Shown here one piece after another: positions 6,341 to 12,819 of a stretch of 12,819 nt of DNA. How positions within the stretch are numbered: position 1 is the stretch's first letter; each line of letters begins with the position of its first letter. Source of the stretch: Pseudomonadales bacterium (lineage in GTDB: Bacteria > Pseudomonadota > Gammaproteobacteria > Pseudomonadales > DC-out160); contig JAESQG010000358.1 in assembly GCA_016765265.1 (NCBI GenBank), positions 1 to 12,819 on the forward strand. The letters are read 5' to 3'. The translations under genes and the position numbers were made by a program. The notes under the pieces were generated by a model that was not told the DNA's origin, did not search any database, and worked only from the letters and a program-made list of their open reading frames with translations.

Positions 6341-7249
6341 ATGTGGTTTAAAAACGTCAGGTTTTACCGTTTTTCCAAGCAATTTCGCCTCAACACTAAA
6401 ACCTTGCAGGAAAAATTATCGGCAAAAGCATTCAACCCCTGCGGTAAACAAGATGAGTACAGCATCGGCTGGGTTTCACCTTTTGGATCCAAGAGTGATG
6501 TGCTTTTTCACGAAATCAACGGCAATATATTGATCTGTGCTAAAAAACAAGAAAAAGTCTTACCGGGAGCGGTGATAAATGAAGTGCTGCTAGAAAAAGT
6601 ACAGGTTATTGAACTTGAGCAAGATAGAAAAGTATCACGAAAAGAGCGCTCTGATATGCGCGATGATATTATATTTGATTTACGCCCTCGCGCATTCACC
6701 CGTTCTCATTTAACCTACGCCTATCTATCGAATGAAGCACAAATCCTATGCGTAGATAGCAGCAGTGCAAATAAAGCAGACGATTTCACCTCGCTATTAC
6801 GAGATTCTTTAGGCAAGCTTCCCGCGATTCTTCCAAACTTAAAGCACTCGCCCTCTAGGGCAATGACTCGGTGGCTACGCAATCAAAAACCACCCTCTGA
6901 TTTCGAAATACTGGACGAATGTGAACTGAGAGATGTTAGAGACGAATCTGCCGTTGTTCGCTGTAAGGGCCAAGATCTTTTAGGAGAAGAAATCCAGCTC
7001 CATCTTGAATCAGGCAAAGAGGTGGTCAAACTCGCTTTGGAATGGAAGGAACAAATTAGTTTCGTGCTACAGGACGACGTCAGTATCAAGCGCTTAAAGT
7101 TCTCAGATCTCATGTTGGAACAGGCAGATGATCAAAGTGGAGATGATGCTGCCAGCAGACTAGACACAGATTTCGCGCTAATGTCCATGGAACTTGACCG
7201 TTTTATTCCGCGTTTACTGCAAGTACTGGGGGGAGAACAAGAGACTTAG
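6341..7249 (+). CDS. rdgC: Recombination-associated protein RdgC
   Basis: The protein has 302 residues; E. coli RdgC has 303. It begins MWFKNVRFYRFS and contains FNPCGKQD and GWVSPFG, matching the conserved RdgC N-terminus (E. coli begins MLWFKN). LRPRAFTRSH near residue 115 and DFEILDECELRD near 190 are also family-like. RdgC is a ring-shaped dimer that binds double-stranded DNA without sequence preference, dampens RecA activity and affects replication-fork restart and, in Neisseria, pilin variation. The open frame extends to an ATG at 6296, but the family N-terminus begins at 6341, so I use that start. The ribosome binding site is weak (AGAG about 12 bases upstream). It has its own 182-base upstream gap, so separate transcription from prc is likely. 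Confidence 0.93.
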   Translation: MWFKNVRFYRFSKQFRLNTKTLQEKLSAKAFNPCGKQDEYSIGWVSPFGSKSDVLFHEINGNILICAKKQEKVLPGAVINEVLLEKVQVIELEQDRKVSRKERSDMRDDIIFDLRPRAFTRSHLTYAYLSNEAQILCVDSSSANKADDFTSLLRDSLGKLPAILPNLKHSPSRAMTRWLRNQKPPSDFEILDECELRDVRDESAVVRCKGQDLLGEEIQLHLESGKEVVKLALEWKEQISFVLQDDVSIKRLKFSDLMLEQADDQSGDDAASRLDTDFALMSMELDRFIPRLLQVLGGEQET

Positions 7250-7262
7250 CAATCGTCTCCCC
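7230..7262. terminator. Hairpin between the convergent rdgC and prcB-like genes
   Basis: GGGGAGA (7230-7236) can pair with TCTCCCC (7256-7262); an alternative smaller stem is GAGAC with GTCTC (7241-7245 and 7255-7259). It spans the rdgC stop codon and the 17-base gap to the opposite gene. Neither strand has a following T-run, so it is not a standard intrinsic terminator, but it may block read-through or protect mRNA 3' ends. Confidence 0.4.
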
Positions 7263-7266
7263 AATT

Positions 7267-7743
7267 CTACAACATCAAATCACTAACAAGTACCCTCTTG
7301 TAGCTTGCCTTAGGTAACGAAATAACAACGCAAGGGGAGGTCTGCATCTGTGCTTGCATTGAGCCTTCCCTCGGCGTTTTAAATTCCACAGGCAGTATTA
7401 GGGTATCTCCATCCAACTTGGCCGTCTCTCCCGCCACCACGACAGAGTAACCCACGGTAGGTTGCATCCCCATAGCCACGAGATACACATTATGCGTCTC
7501 AAAATTAATCTCTGTTACACTCACTGGTTTTGCTCCTAAAATATTTGCAGAACGTTTACCAACAAAGGATAAAAGGCCCGTCATGCCTTCCATTTTCCTT
7601 ATCTTTTTATCGCTCTCATAACACTGTGAAGAGCTATAGACCGACACAACGGGGAGTGATTTCATCGCAGCGCTGCAAGCAGTTAGCAAAAACGCGATAA
7701 CACAGATTCCAACGGTAGTTTTTGTTACATAATGATTTGGCAT
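7267..7743 (-). CDS. Lipoprotein with PrcB C-terminal-like domain, partner candidate for the adjacent S8 protease
   Basis: The protein has 158 residues. A lipoprotein signal peptide ends in LLTAC, placing the lipidated Cys at residue 23. Residues 85-145 resemble the PrcB_C domain (PF14343): NVYLVAMGMQPTVGYS, then a proline-containing strand (TPREGSMQAQM) and SPCVVISLPK. In Treponema denticola the lipoprotein PrcB is encoded with the subtilase PrtP and is needed for a stable dentilisin complex. Here the gene lies 64 bases downstream of an S8 lipoprotein protease on the same strand, with no terminator between and a strong GGAGG eight bases before the ATG, so they are probably one operon. Cys41 and Cys138 could form a disulfide. 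The domain match is by eye; a partner or inhibitor role is inference. Confidence 0.7.
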   Translation of the reverse strand: MPNHYVTKTTVGICVIAFLLTACSAAMKSLPVVSVYSSSQCYESDKKIRKMEGMTGLLSFVGKRSANILGAKPVSVTEINFETHNVYLVAMGMQPTVGYSVVVAGETAKLDGDTLILPVEFKTPREGSMQAQMQTSPCVVISLPKASYKRVLVSDLML

Positions 7744-7807
7744 TTAGTAGGCCTCCAACTATCAACAGACAGAATGCGCTAAATTAACTTTGCATTGGGA
7801 TATTCAC

Positions 7808-10800
7808 TTAGTTTGGTAATAACTTATATGTCTTCTTTTGGACCTTATGCCCGTTAAAACCCACTACTTTCTTGTCTGTTTTCAAGACCTCTTCACCCGA
7901 CAGGTTATTCAACATTAACAAAGTAGAATTATTGCTAATACCAAAACCGAGCCCCAAGGCAAAATCAATATCCGTTAGATCCCCTGACCTCAACTCAACA
8001 GGTGAAAGTTGATCAACCATCGGGTAGCCCCCACAGCTTTCCCCAGCTTGGCAGATAAAATCGTCATAATCCACGTCAGAACCACCCAATAAATAGTAAG
8101 TTCCCACCGGCACATCATCAAACCCGTAACGGTAAACCCCGTCGCTTGTAGCTGCAGTCAAAGTTTGATTCACAAATTCGAAATCACTATCCAAGAGCAG
8201 TACCCACGTCTTACCCAGCTCTCCGGCCGAAGAAACAGCCCCTACGTTCATGGATACAAGAATTTCCACGCTGTTACCCGCCTCTGCGGTAAACCTAATG
8301 CGTTCAGAATAATAACCTTCCGAAAGACTCGATCGATCGACTTTAACAAGGTATGCACCCAAGTTATTTTCATCAATTTCTTGTGCCTGAATAGAAAGCC
8401 ATCCCTGTTTTGGAGGAGTCATCGTCACCATCCCAGACCTAGCCCCCACATTCGTAACGGTAAACTGCTGAGAGTTCCCCGATGATCCAACGCTGACCGA
8501 AGGTGGAGAAACACTAAGCACTGACGGAAGCTGACCGCCACCGGCCAGCCTCCTCGCTTCTCTAACTGCCATAAATGCGTCAATAAACCCATGACCATAA
8601 TCATCATCACGGCCTTCAGGCCCCAAATCAACGGTAATTAGCCCACCACTAAGTAGCGTGTCAAATTCATTTGGCGTCAAATCAGGATAAACCGCTTTCA
8701 TCAATGCTACAACACCCGCCACATGAGGAGCCGCCATAGATGTCCCTGCCATCGCAACGTACTGGGATTCGAGCTGACCACTTGAATCATCAACCAGACA
8801 GCTGAAAACACCATCCACATACCGGTCTTGATTCAGATCTACCATTACATCCCCGCCCGGAGCCGCTACATCAATTGTTGAACCGAAATTGGAATAGGTC
8901 GCACGATCATTGTTATAGTCAGTTGCACTAACAGAAACAACCCCTTCATAAGATGCGGGATAACTGAGCTGCGAAGAATTGGCATTCCCTGCGGCCGCAA
9001 TGACAATAATGCCTTCCTTACGCACGGCAGCAAAAACATCCTGGGCCGACTGAAGAAACCCAGGACTACCTAGGCTCAAATTGATAATATCCGCTTTTCG
9101 CGCTGGCAAGGTTCCACTATCGTTGGCCAACCCAGCAGCATAAAGTACGCTTTGTAAAATATCATAAGCAGTACCTCCACCGACACCCAAAGCACGCAGA
9201 GGCATAATCTTTGCCCCCCAGGAAACACCCGCCAAGCCCATACGGTTATTAGTCCTGGCAGCGATAGTACCTGACACGTGGGTCCCGTGCCAGCTGCTCC
9301 TCCCTAGTTCGATCGAATCACCCGGATCATCAGGATTATCGTCGAGACCGTCTTTATCGTTCGCCCTAGTGATATCTTCAATAAAGTCATACCCCGCAAT
9401 CAACTGACCTTGCAAGTCTTCATGCTCTAAAAAAACGCCGGTATCAATAACGGCAACAATGACGTCCTCGCCTTGAAGCGGCGTACCCGTTGTAATATCC
9501 CAAGCTTGTTCCAAATGAATATTTTGATAATGCCACTGTGTAGCATAGTAAGTATCATCGGGCACACGCATTCCCCTCACAATATAGTTAGGTTCCGCAT
9601 ACTCAACATCATGTCGTTGACTGAGTTTTTTTATCGCCTGTAACGTTTTCAACTTTTGATAACTATCCGCATTATTTTCCGCTAATTGGCGAAGAAAATT
9701 ACTTTCCTTCTCACTCACTCTATTGCTGCTAAGCGAAATATAAATGTTTTGGGTGTCAAATCCAACGAGGGTAGAACGCACAGCACTCGTGTTTGATCTA
9801 CGGAAAATCAACCCATCGCTTGCTCCAGATAATGACGAAACAGGCGCGTCCAACTTGAATTTTACGATACCTTGAGTAGGCGCAAAATCAACACTTGTAG
9901 ACCTAAATTCAGGGTATATCGCACCAACATGCTCCAAAATAAGTAAATACTTAGATATACCACTATAGGCATATATTGCTATGTAATACTCTCCGTCATC
10001 TGGCACCTGAACGGCTTCGAACTCTGAAACTGTTACTGATTGTGCGACTACATTAAAATCCGCATCGAATAAGAACAGATCCAGATCCCCTTGATATGTT
10101 TCTCCCGCATCAAAATCCACGACTTGCAACGCCACCATTTGATCCTTTTGCAATTGAATTTTATAGACATCGTAAACGTCACCGGAAACTTCAAAAACAT
10201 CTTGCGGAGAATTGCTACCCACAGCACTGGAAAATCCATGTACTATGGAATAATTAGGTATCTGTTGGGCTGTAATGAATCCGTCATTAGATATCCCTTG
10301 AGTAGTCGCAGGCTCATTGGTATCACTATCAATAACAGTAAAGGCCGTCGCAGATACTTCTCCAGATATAGAGTAACTCTGTTCCACAGCACACACCAAA
10401 TGAACATCAGAAACATTATCACCCGGAATAACACCCTCCCCATTTCCGACTATACAAATCTGGCCCTCAGGCTGAATGACCACCTGAACGCTATACGCTT
10501 GGCCTTTTTCTAGCTTGTTTTTAAAAGTAAAAACATCGCCAGATACGATCAAGGTTTCCAAACTATTCGTGATAACCAACGTACCCGTTAGCCCTCGTAC
10601 TGTTCCACCCAATGAAAATACGGACACACTAGAATCTTCATCGCCCACGGAACCTTCACCGCCCTCGAAGTCTCCTCCGACATCATCATCCTCCATTGCA
10701 CCATCAACTGTTCCAATATCTCCTATAGCACCTCCGACTATATCCCTCGAATCTTCATCATCTTCACTCCCACCACCACAAGAAGCGAGAAACGACACAC

Positions 10801-10831
10801 CCAGAAATACAAACAGTCTTACCAAACTCAT
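7808..10831 (-). CDS. Multidomain subtilisin-family (S8) serine protease lipoprotein
   Basis: The protein has 1007 residues. The signal peptide ends LASC, with the lipidated Cys at 18, and is followed by an acidic, glycine-rich tether (about 20-70). Next come a beta-rich domain with Cys126 and Cys147 (about 72-150), a PPC-like domain (about 205-300), a propeptide-like part ending VEYAEPNYIVRG (about 400-420), the catalytic domain (about 430-765), a BACON/Ig-like domain (about 770-865) and a small carboxypeptidase-regulatory-like beta domain (about 872-960). The triad is Asp463 (VIDTG), His515 (HGTHVSG) and Ser698 (GTSMAAP); the oxyanion Asn is 616 (AAAGN). It is expected to be active and tethered at the cell envelope, degrading exported or external proteins. 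AGGA lies eight bases before the ATG. Substrate and surface exposure cannot be read from the sequence. Confidence 0.93.
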   Translation of the reverse strand: MSLVRLFVFLGVSFLASCGGGSEDDEDSRDIVGGAIGDIGTVDGAMEDDDVGGDFEGGEGSVGDEDSSVSVFSLGGTVRGLTGTLVITNSLETLIVSGDVFTFKNKLEKGQAYSVQVVIQPEGQICIVGNGEGVIPGDNVSDVHLVCAVEQSYSISGEVSATAFTVIDSDTNEPATTQGISNDGFITAQQIPNYSIVHGFSSAVGSNSPQDVFEVSGDVYDVYKIQLQKDQMVALQVVDFDAGETYQGDLDLFLFDADFNVVAQSVTVSEFEAVQVPDDGEYYIAIYAYSGISKYLLILEHVGAIYPEFRSTSVDFAPTQGIVKFKLDAPVSSLSGASDGLIFRRSNTSAVRSTLVGFDTQNIYISLSSNRVSEKESNFLRQLAENNADSYQKLKTLQAIKKLSQRHDVEYAEPNYIVRGMRVPDDTYYATQWHYQNIHLEQAWDITTGTPLQGEDVIVAVIDTGVFLEHEDLQGQLIAGYDFIEDITRANDKDGLDDNPDDPGDSIELGRSSWHGTHVSGTIAARTNNRMGLAGVSWGAKIMPLRALGVGGGTAYDILQSVLYAAGLANDSGTLPARKADIINLSLGSPGFLQSAQDVFAAVRKEGIIVIAAAGNANSSQLSYPASYEGVVSVSATDYNNDRATYSNFGSTIDVAAPGGDVMVDLNQDRYVDGVFSCLVDDSSGQLESQYVAMAGTSMAAPHVAGVVALMKAVYPDLTPNEFDTLLSGGLITVDLGPEGRDDDYGHGFIDAFMAVREARRLAGGGQLPSVLSVSPPSVSVGSSGNSQQFTVTNVGARSGMVTMTPPKQGWLSIQAQEIDENNLGAYLVKVDRSSLSEGYYSERIRFTAEAGNSVEILVSMNVGAVSSAGELGKTWVLLLDSDFEFVNQTLTAATSDGVYRYGFDDVPVGTYYLLGGSDVDYDDFICQAGESCGGYPMVDQLSPVELRSGDLTDIDFALGLGFGISNNSTLLMLNNLSGEEVLKTDKKVVGFNGHKVQKKTYKLLPN

Positions 10832-11164
10832 TACCTTTTTCCTTTTTTTAAAAAATAGAACGTTGATTTCGCGAATGTTATACTAAAAACAATCAAAATA
10901 AAAAAGCGATAGATCGATTTATTTTTTTAAAAGTGGCTCTACACACAACTATCGGCCGCAACCAATTGAAGTGAAAAAGGAAATAAATTTAGAGATATTT
11001 TATCAGGAAATATTTAAGACATTGGCTCTATAGCTAATCGTTAGAGAGCATGGAGCAAAACATAAAAAACAGGATTTAATAACAGCCTTTCTGCAAACAA
11101 CCCAGGGCGTAGAATACCCCGGTTATTATACGAGAGGAAGACAATATCACACATTCAGATCTGA
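10832..11164. other. 333-base intergenic region upstream of the S8 protease
   Basis: This AT-rich region probably holds the protease promoter. A TATAAC on the minus strand (10877-10882) could be a -10 box, but the -35 position is only a T-run. No gene or repeat array is seen. A minus-strand hairpin at 11099-11124 lies nearer the dsbA-like end. Confidence 0.5.
11099..11124 (-). terminator. Possible terminator hairpin after the dsbA-like gene
   Basis: On the minus strand AACC-GGG can pair with CCC-GGTT around the loop, with a small internal mismatch. It is followed by GTTTG and not by a true T-run. It lies about 40 bases after the dsbA-like stop codon. Confidence 0.3.
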
Positions 11165-11168
11165 TCAG
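11155..11168. repeat. Overlapping palindromes at the dsbA-like stop codon
   Basis: TCAGATCTGA (11155-11164) is a perfect 10-bp palindrome and overlaps the 8-bp palindrome CTGATCAG (11161-11168), which includes the stop codon. It may be a chance feature. Confidence 0.4.
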
Positions 11169-11830
11169 GAATTCTCTTTCCTAGCTTTCCTCACCAAGAA
11201 ATTAATCACTTCTGCAACCGTCTCTCTGCTTCCAGCCATTCGCACATCGGTAAAATACTTTCCACCCACAACCACTCCGGGCACGCCTTTTAATCCAAAT
11301 TGGCGGAAACGAGCGTCAGCAAGCTTCACCTTTTGTTTTACAGCAAAAGAATTGAAGGTTTTATCGAAGTCTCCCTTTGTAACACCCTGCTCTACAAAGA
11401 AATCCCCTAAGGCACCTTCAGTTTTGAATCGTCGACCTTGTAAATGAATCGCGTCAAACAGGTTTTTTTGTACTTTTTCCTTTACCTTGAGCACCTCTGC
11501 TGTATAAAAAGCATGAGCTAACAACTTGAAGTCCGGGTTCCAGAAAGCGGGCATCATAGCGAACTCCACATAGCTCGGCGCTGCTTTTTTCCACTTTTTC
11601 ATGACCGGTTCTAAACTATAACAATGAGGACACGCAAAGGAGAAGAACTCTAGCACTGCAATTTTACCGCCCGCCTCTGGTTGCCTGGGCTTGGGGACCA
11701 CAGAGTAATGCGTACCTTCTTGAAATCGCTGCATACCGTTCTCTGCGCTACAGCCTTGCGTCGCCGTTGCCCCTTGAAGAACGATAAATAGAAGTATTAA
11801 ATAGCGTTTAATCAGCAGCATATTTTTCAT
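11165..11830 (-). CDS. dsbA: DsbA-like periplasmic thiol:disulfide oxidoreductase
   Basis: The protein has 221 residues with an N-terminal signal peptide (hydrophobic LILLFIVL, about 11-18). The thioredoxin-fold active site is Cys67-Pro-His-Cys70 in the context FFSFACPHCYSLEP, which is the DsbA signature. The cis-proline loop is GVPGVVVGGKYF (Pro184), comparable to GVPAMFVNGKY in E. coli. The usual helical insertion lies between about 95 and 165. It is expected to introduce disulfides into exported proteins and to be reoxidised by a DsbB, which is not in the window. AGGA lies about seven bases before the ATG, and the ATG at residue 4 has no such site. Cys27 after TQG gives a poor lipobox, so a soluble periplasmic form is more likely. 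It lies 73 bases after the PKD lipoprotein gene and may be transcribed with it. Confidence 0.9.
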   Translation of the reverse strand: MKNMLLIKRYLILLFIVLQGATATQGCSAENGMQRFQEGTHYSVVPKPRQPEAGGKIAVLEFFSFACPHCYSLEPVMKKWKKAAPSYVEFAMMPAFWNPDFKLLAHAFYTAEVLKVKEKVQKNLFDAIHLQGRRFKTEGALGDFFVEQGVTKGDFDKTFNSFAVKQKVKLADARFRQFGLKGVPGVVVGGKYFTDVRMAGSRETVAEVINFLVRKARKENS

Positions 11831-11903
11831 TGTTTTTCCTTTCGGTGATTTTGGCAGTAGATGATTATTTTACGTTCTTCTTAGATCAGTTTACAGATTA
11901 CGA

Positions 11904-12761
11904 TCAGGGTGTAACGGTTATAACGACTTCATCAGTTCCCGTGCCGCCCACATCATCATGAACGGTTAAGATAAAGGTCAGTCTAGTTGATGTATCGACT
12001 TGAGGAGCAGTGAAGCTGTCAGTAAATGTATCTCCATCCGAAGATCCAGTTACCACGGTCACATCCACAGTATTATTACTATCCTTAGTCCAAGTATGAC
12101 CGACAATAGAGCCATCCTCGTCGCTACCGCTACCAGAGAGCGTGACCTCATCACCAGACTCAACACTTTGATCTACGTCTGCATCCGCTATAGGTGAAAT
12201 ATTGTCGACTGAATCCAGCGCATCGATGGTCTCACTCAAATGGTCCTGAGCGTCCTCGGCAGACCTTAGGGCATTGATGCTGACCCTAGCTAGGAAATCG
12301 ATGACTATCTGTCCTTGTTCGAATTCACTAGGCTCTAGGTCAAAATTTAGATCCTCGGTAGCTTGTAGCGTGACAAATTCAGTGATGGTAATACCATTTT
12401 CTAAATCACCATCATCATCCAAGGTCTGAAGCAATCGGGCAATATTCGTCACTTCATTATTGGTGACACTTGTAGCACCCTCTACCAAATTCACTATGGT
12501 TAAATTACGACCTGCCTCGGCACTTCCCAATTGGATTGCCCCCAACGAAAAGCTCACAGTGTCCCCCTCATGATAAACGAAATCACCCGTAACCCCGGTC
12601 ATTCCTGATTCAGAATCAGTGCTCCAGAATAAACCCTGCACGGCGGAATCGTGTATATGGCCTGTTCTGATTTTTCTATCGCCACAAGAACTAGAGCTTA
12701 TGACCAGACCTGTAACACCGATGAAAACAACTAACATTCGATATCGATCGAATTTAAACAT
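11904..12761 (-). CDS. Lipoprotein with C-terminal PKD/Ig-like domain
   Basis: The protein has 285 residues. A signal peptide ends SSSSC, a serine-rich lipobox-like site with Cys26; it lacks the usual Leu at -3, so lipidation is likely but not certain. Residues 37-175 form an uncharacterised exported domain beginning HDSAVQGLFW and containing SGMTGVTGDFVYHEGDTVSF and LLQTLDDDGDLENGI; the aspartates around 115-120 may bind calcium. Residues 188-285 form a PKD/cadherin-like beta domain (SPIADADVDQSV, SGSGSDEDGSIVGHTW, LTFILTVHDDVGGTGTDEVVITV). Such domains mediate protein or carbohydrate contact at the cell surface. The function is unknown. The ATG at 12761 has only a weak AGAGA site 12-16 bases upstream; an ATG at residue 9 has no better site. 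It is the first gene of the minus-strand export cluster in this window. Confidence 0.8.
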   Translation of the reverse strand: MFKFDRYRMLVVFIGVTGLVISSSSCGDRKIRTGHIHDSAVQGLFWSTDSESGMTGVTGDFVYHEGDTVSFSLGAIQLGSAEAGRNLTIVNLVEGATSVTNNEVTNIARLLQTLDDDGDLENGITITEFVTLQATEDLNFDLEPSEFEQGQIVIDFLARVSINALRSAEDAQDHLSETIDALDSVDNISPIADADVDQSVESGDEVTLSGSGSDEDGSIVGHTWTKDSNNTVDVTVVTGSSDGDTFTDSFTAPQVDTSTRLTFILTVHDDVGGTGTDEVVITVTP

Positions 12762-12819
12762 ATTAAAAACATCTCTTTGCTATAAGGTTAATCACTTAAT
12801 AGACCATTTTTCCACAAGG

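Noticed and set aside
3978..10831. Functional link between prc and the PrcB-like lipoprotein because of their names
   Set aside because: The names come from unrelated systems: Prc/Tsp is an S41 protease, while PrcB belongs to the S8 dentilisin complex.
10515..10886. 123-codon plus-strand frame rich in Ser and Pro
   Set aside because: It is the antisense of the acidic Gly/Asp tether of the S8 protease; the composition follows from that.
10894..10930. A/T-rich imperfect inverted repeat with a T-run, like a terminator
   Set aside because: The stem has only three G/C-containing pairs and a mismatch, and there is no plus-strand gene upstream of it.
12737..12754. ATTCGAT / ATCGAAT inverted repeat
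   Set aside because: It lies within the coding sequence of the PKD lipoprotein (codons for DRYRM) and is probably due to codon choice.

Overview
This window looks like chromosomal DNA of a free-living, probably marine, gammaproteobacterium. The evidence is an RdgC protein (a family largely confined to beta- and gammaproteobacteria), a tail-specific protease of the long Prc/Tsp type with its C-terminal extension, a DUF2806/TIGR03899-type protein of the sort seen in Vibrio and Shewanella, and several exported lipoproteins typical of marine gammaproteobacteria. The base composition is moderate to AT-leaning and looks even across the window. I see no transposase, integrase, tRNA, rRNA or CRISPR array. 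Exact taxonomy cannot be read from the sequence.

Layout. (1) Positions 1-2981, minus strand: a DUF2806 gene, then a single-domain PqiA-like membrane protein, then a six-helix membrane protein with a GGDEF domain that runs off the left edge. (2) Positions 3230-7249, plus strand: a small PilZ protein, the periplasmic protease prc, and the recombination factor rdgC. They are separated by gaps of 418 and 182 bases that carry short tandem repeats, so they are probably separate units and not one tight operon. (3) Positions 7267-12761, minus strand: an export module read right to left. It holds a PKD-type lipoprotein, a DsbA-like thiol oxidoreductase, a 1007-residue subtilisin-family (S8) lipoprotein and, 64 bases downstream of it, a small lipoprotein with a PrcB-like domain. 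rdgC and the prcB-like gene converge with only 17 bases between their stop codons.

Two themes stand out. First, two genes look like cyclic-di-GMP receptors. The PilZ protein has both binding motifs. The GGDEF protein has lost its catalytic signature (GDDLF in place of GGDEF) and a metal-binding aspartate, but keeps a correctly spaced RxxD inhibitory site, so it reads as a receptor and not as a cyclase. Second, the S8 lipoprotein and PrcB-like lipoprotein pair resembles the dentilisin system of Treponema denticola, where the lipoprotein PrcB supports the surface subtilase PrtP. A DsbA-like protein encoded just upstream could fold the cysteine-containing exported proteins.

The intergenic DNA is also unusual. 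Within about 4.4 kb there are four unrelated short tandem arrays (units of about 15, 15, 16 and 11 bp), three of them at or just after a stop codon.
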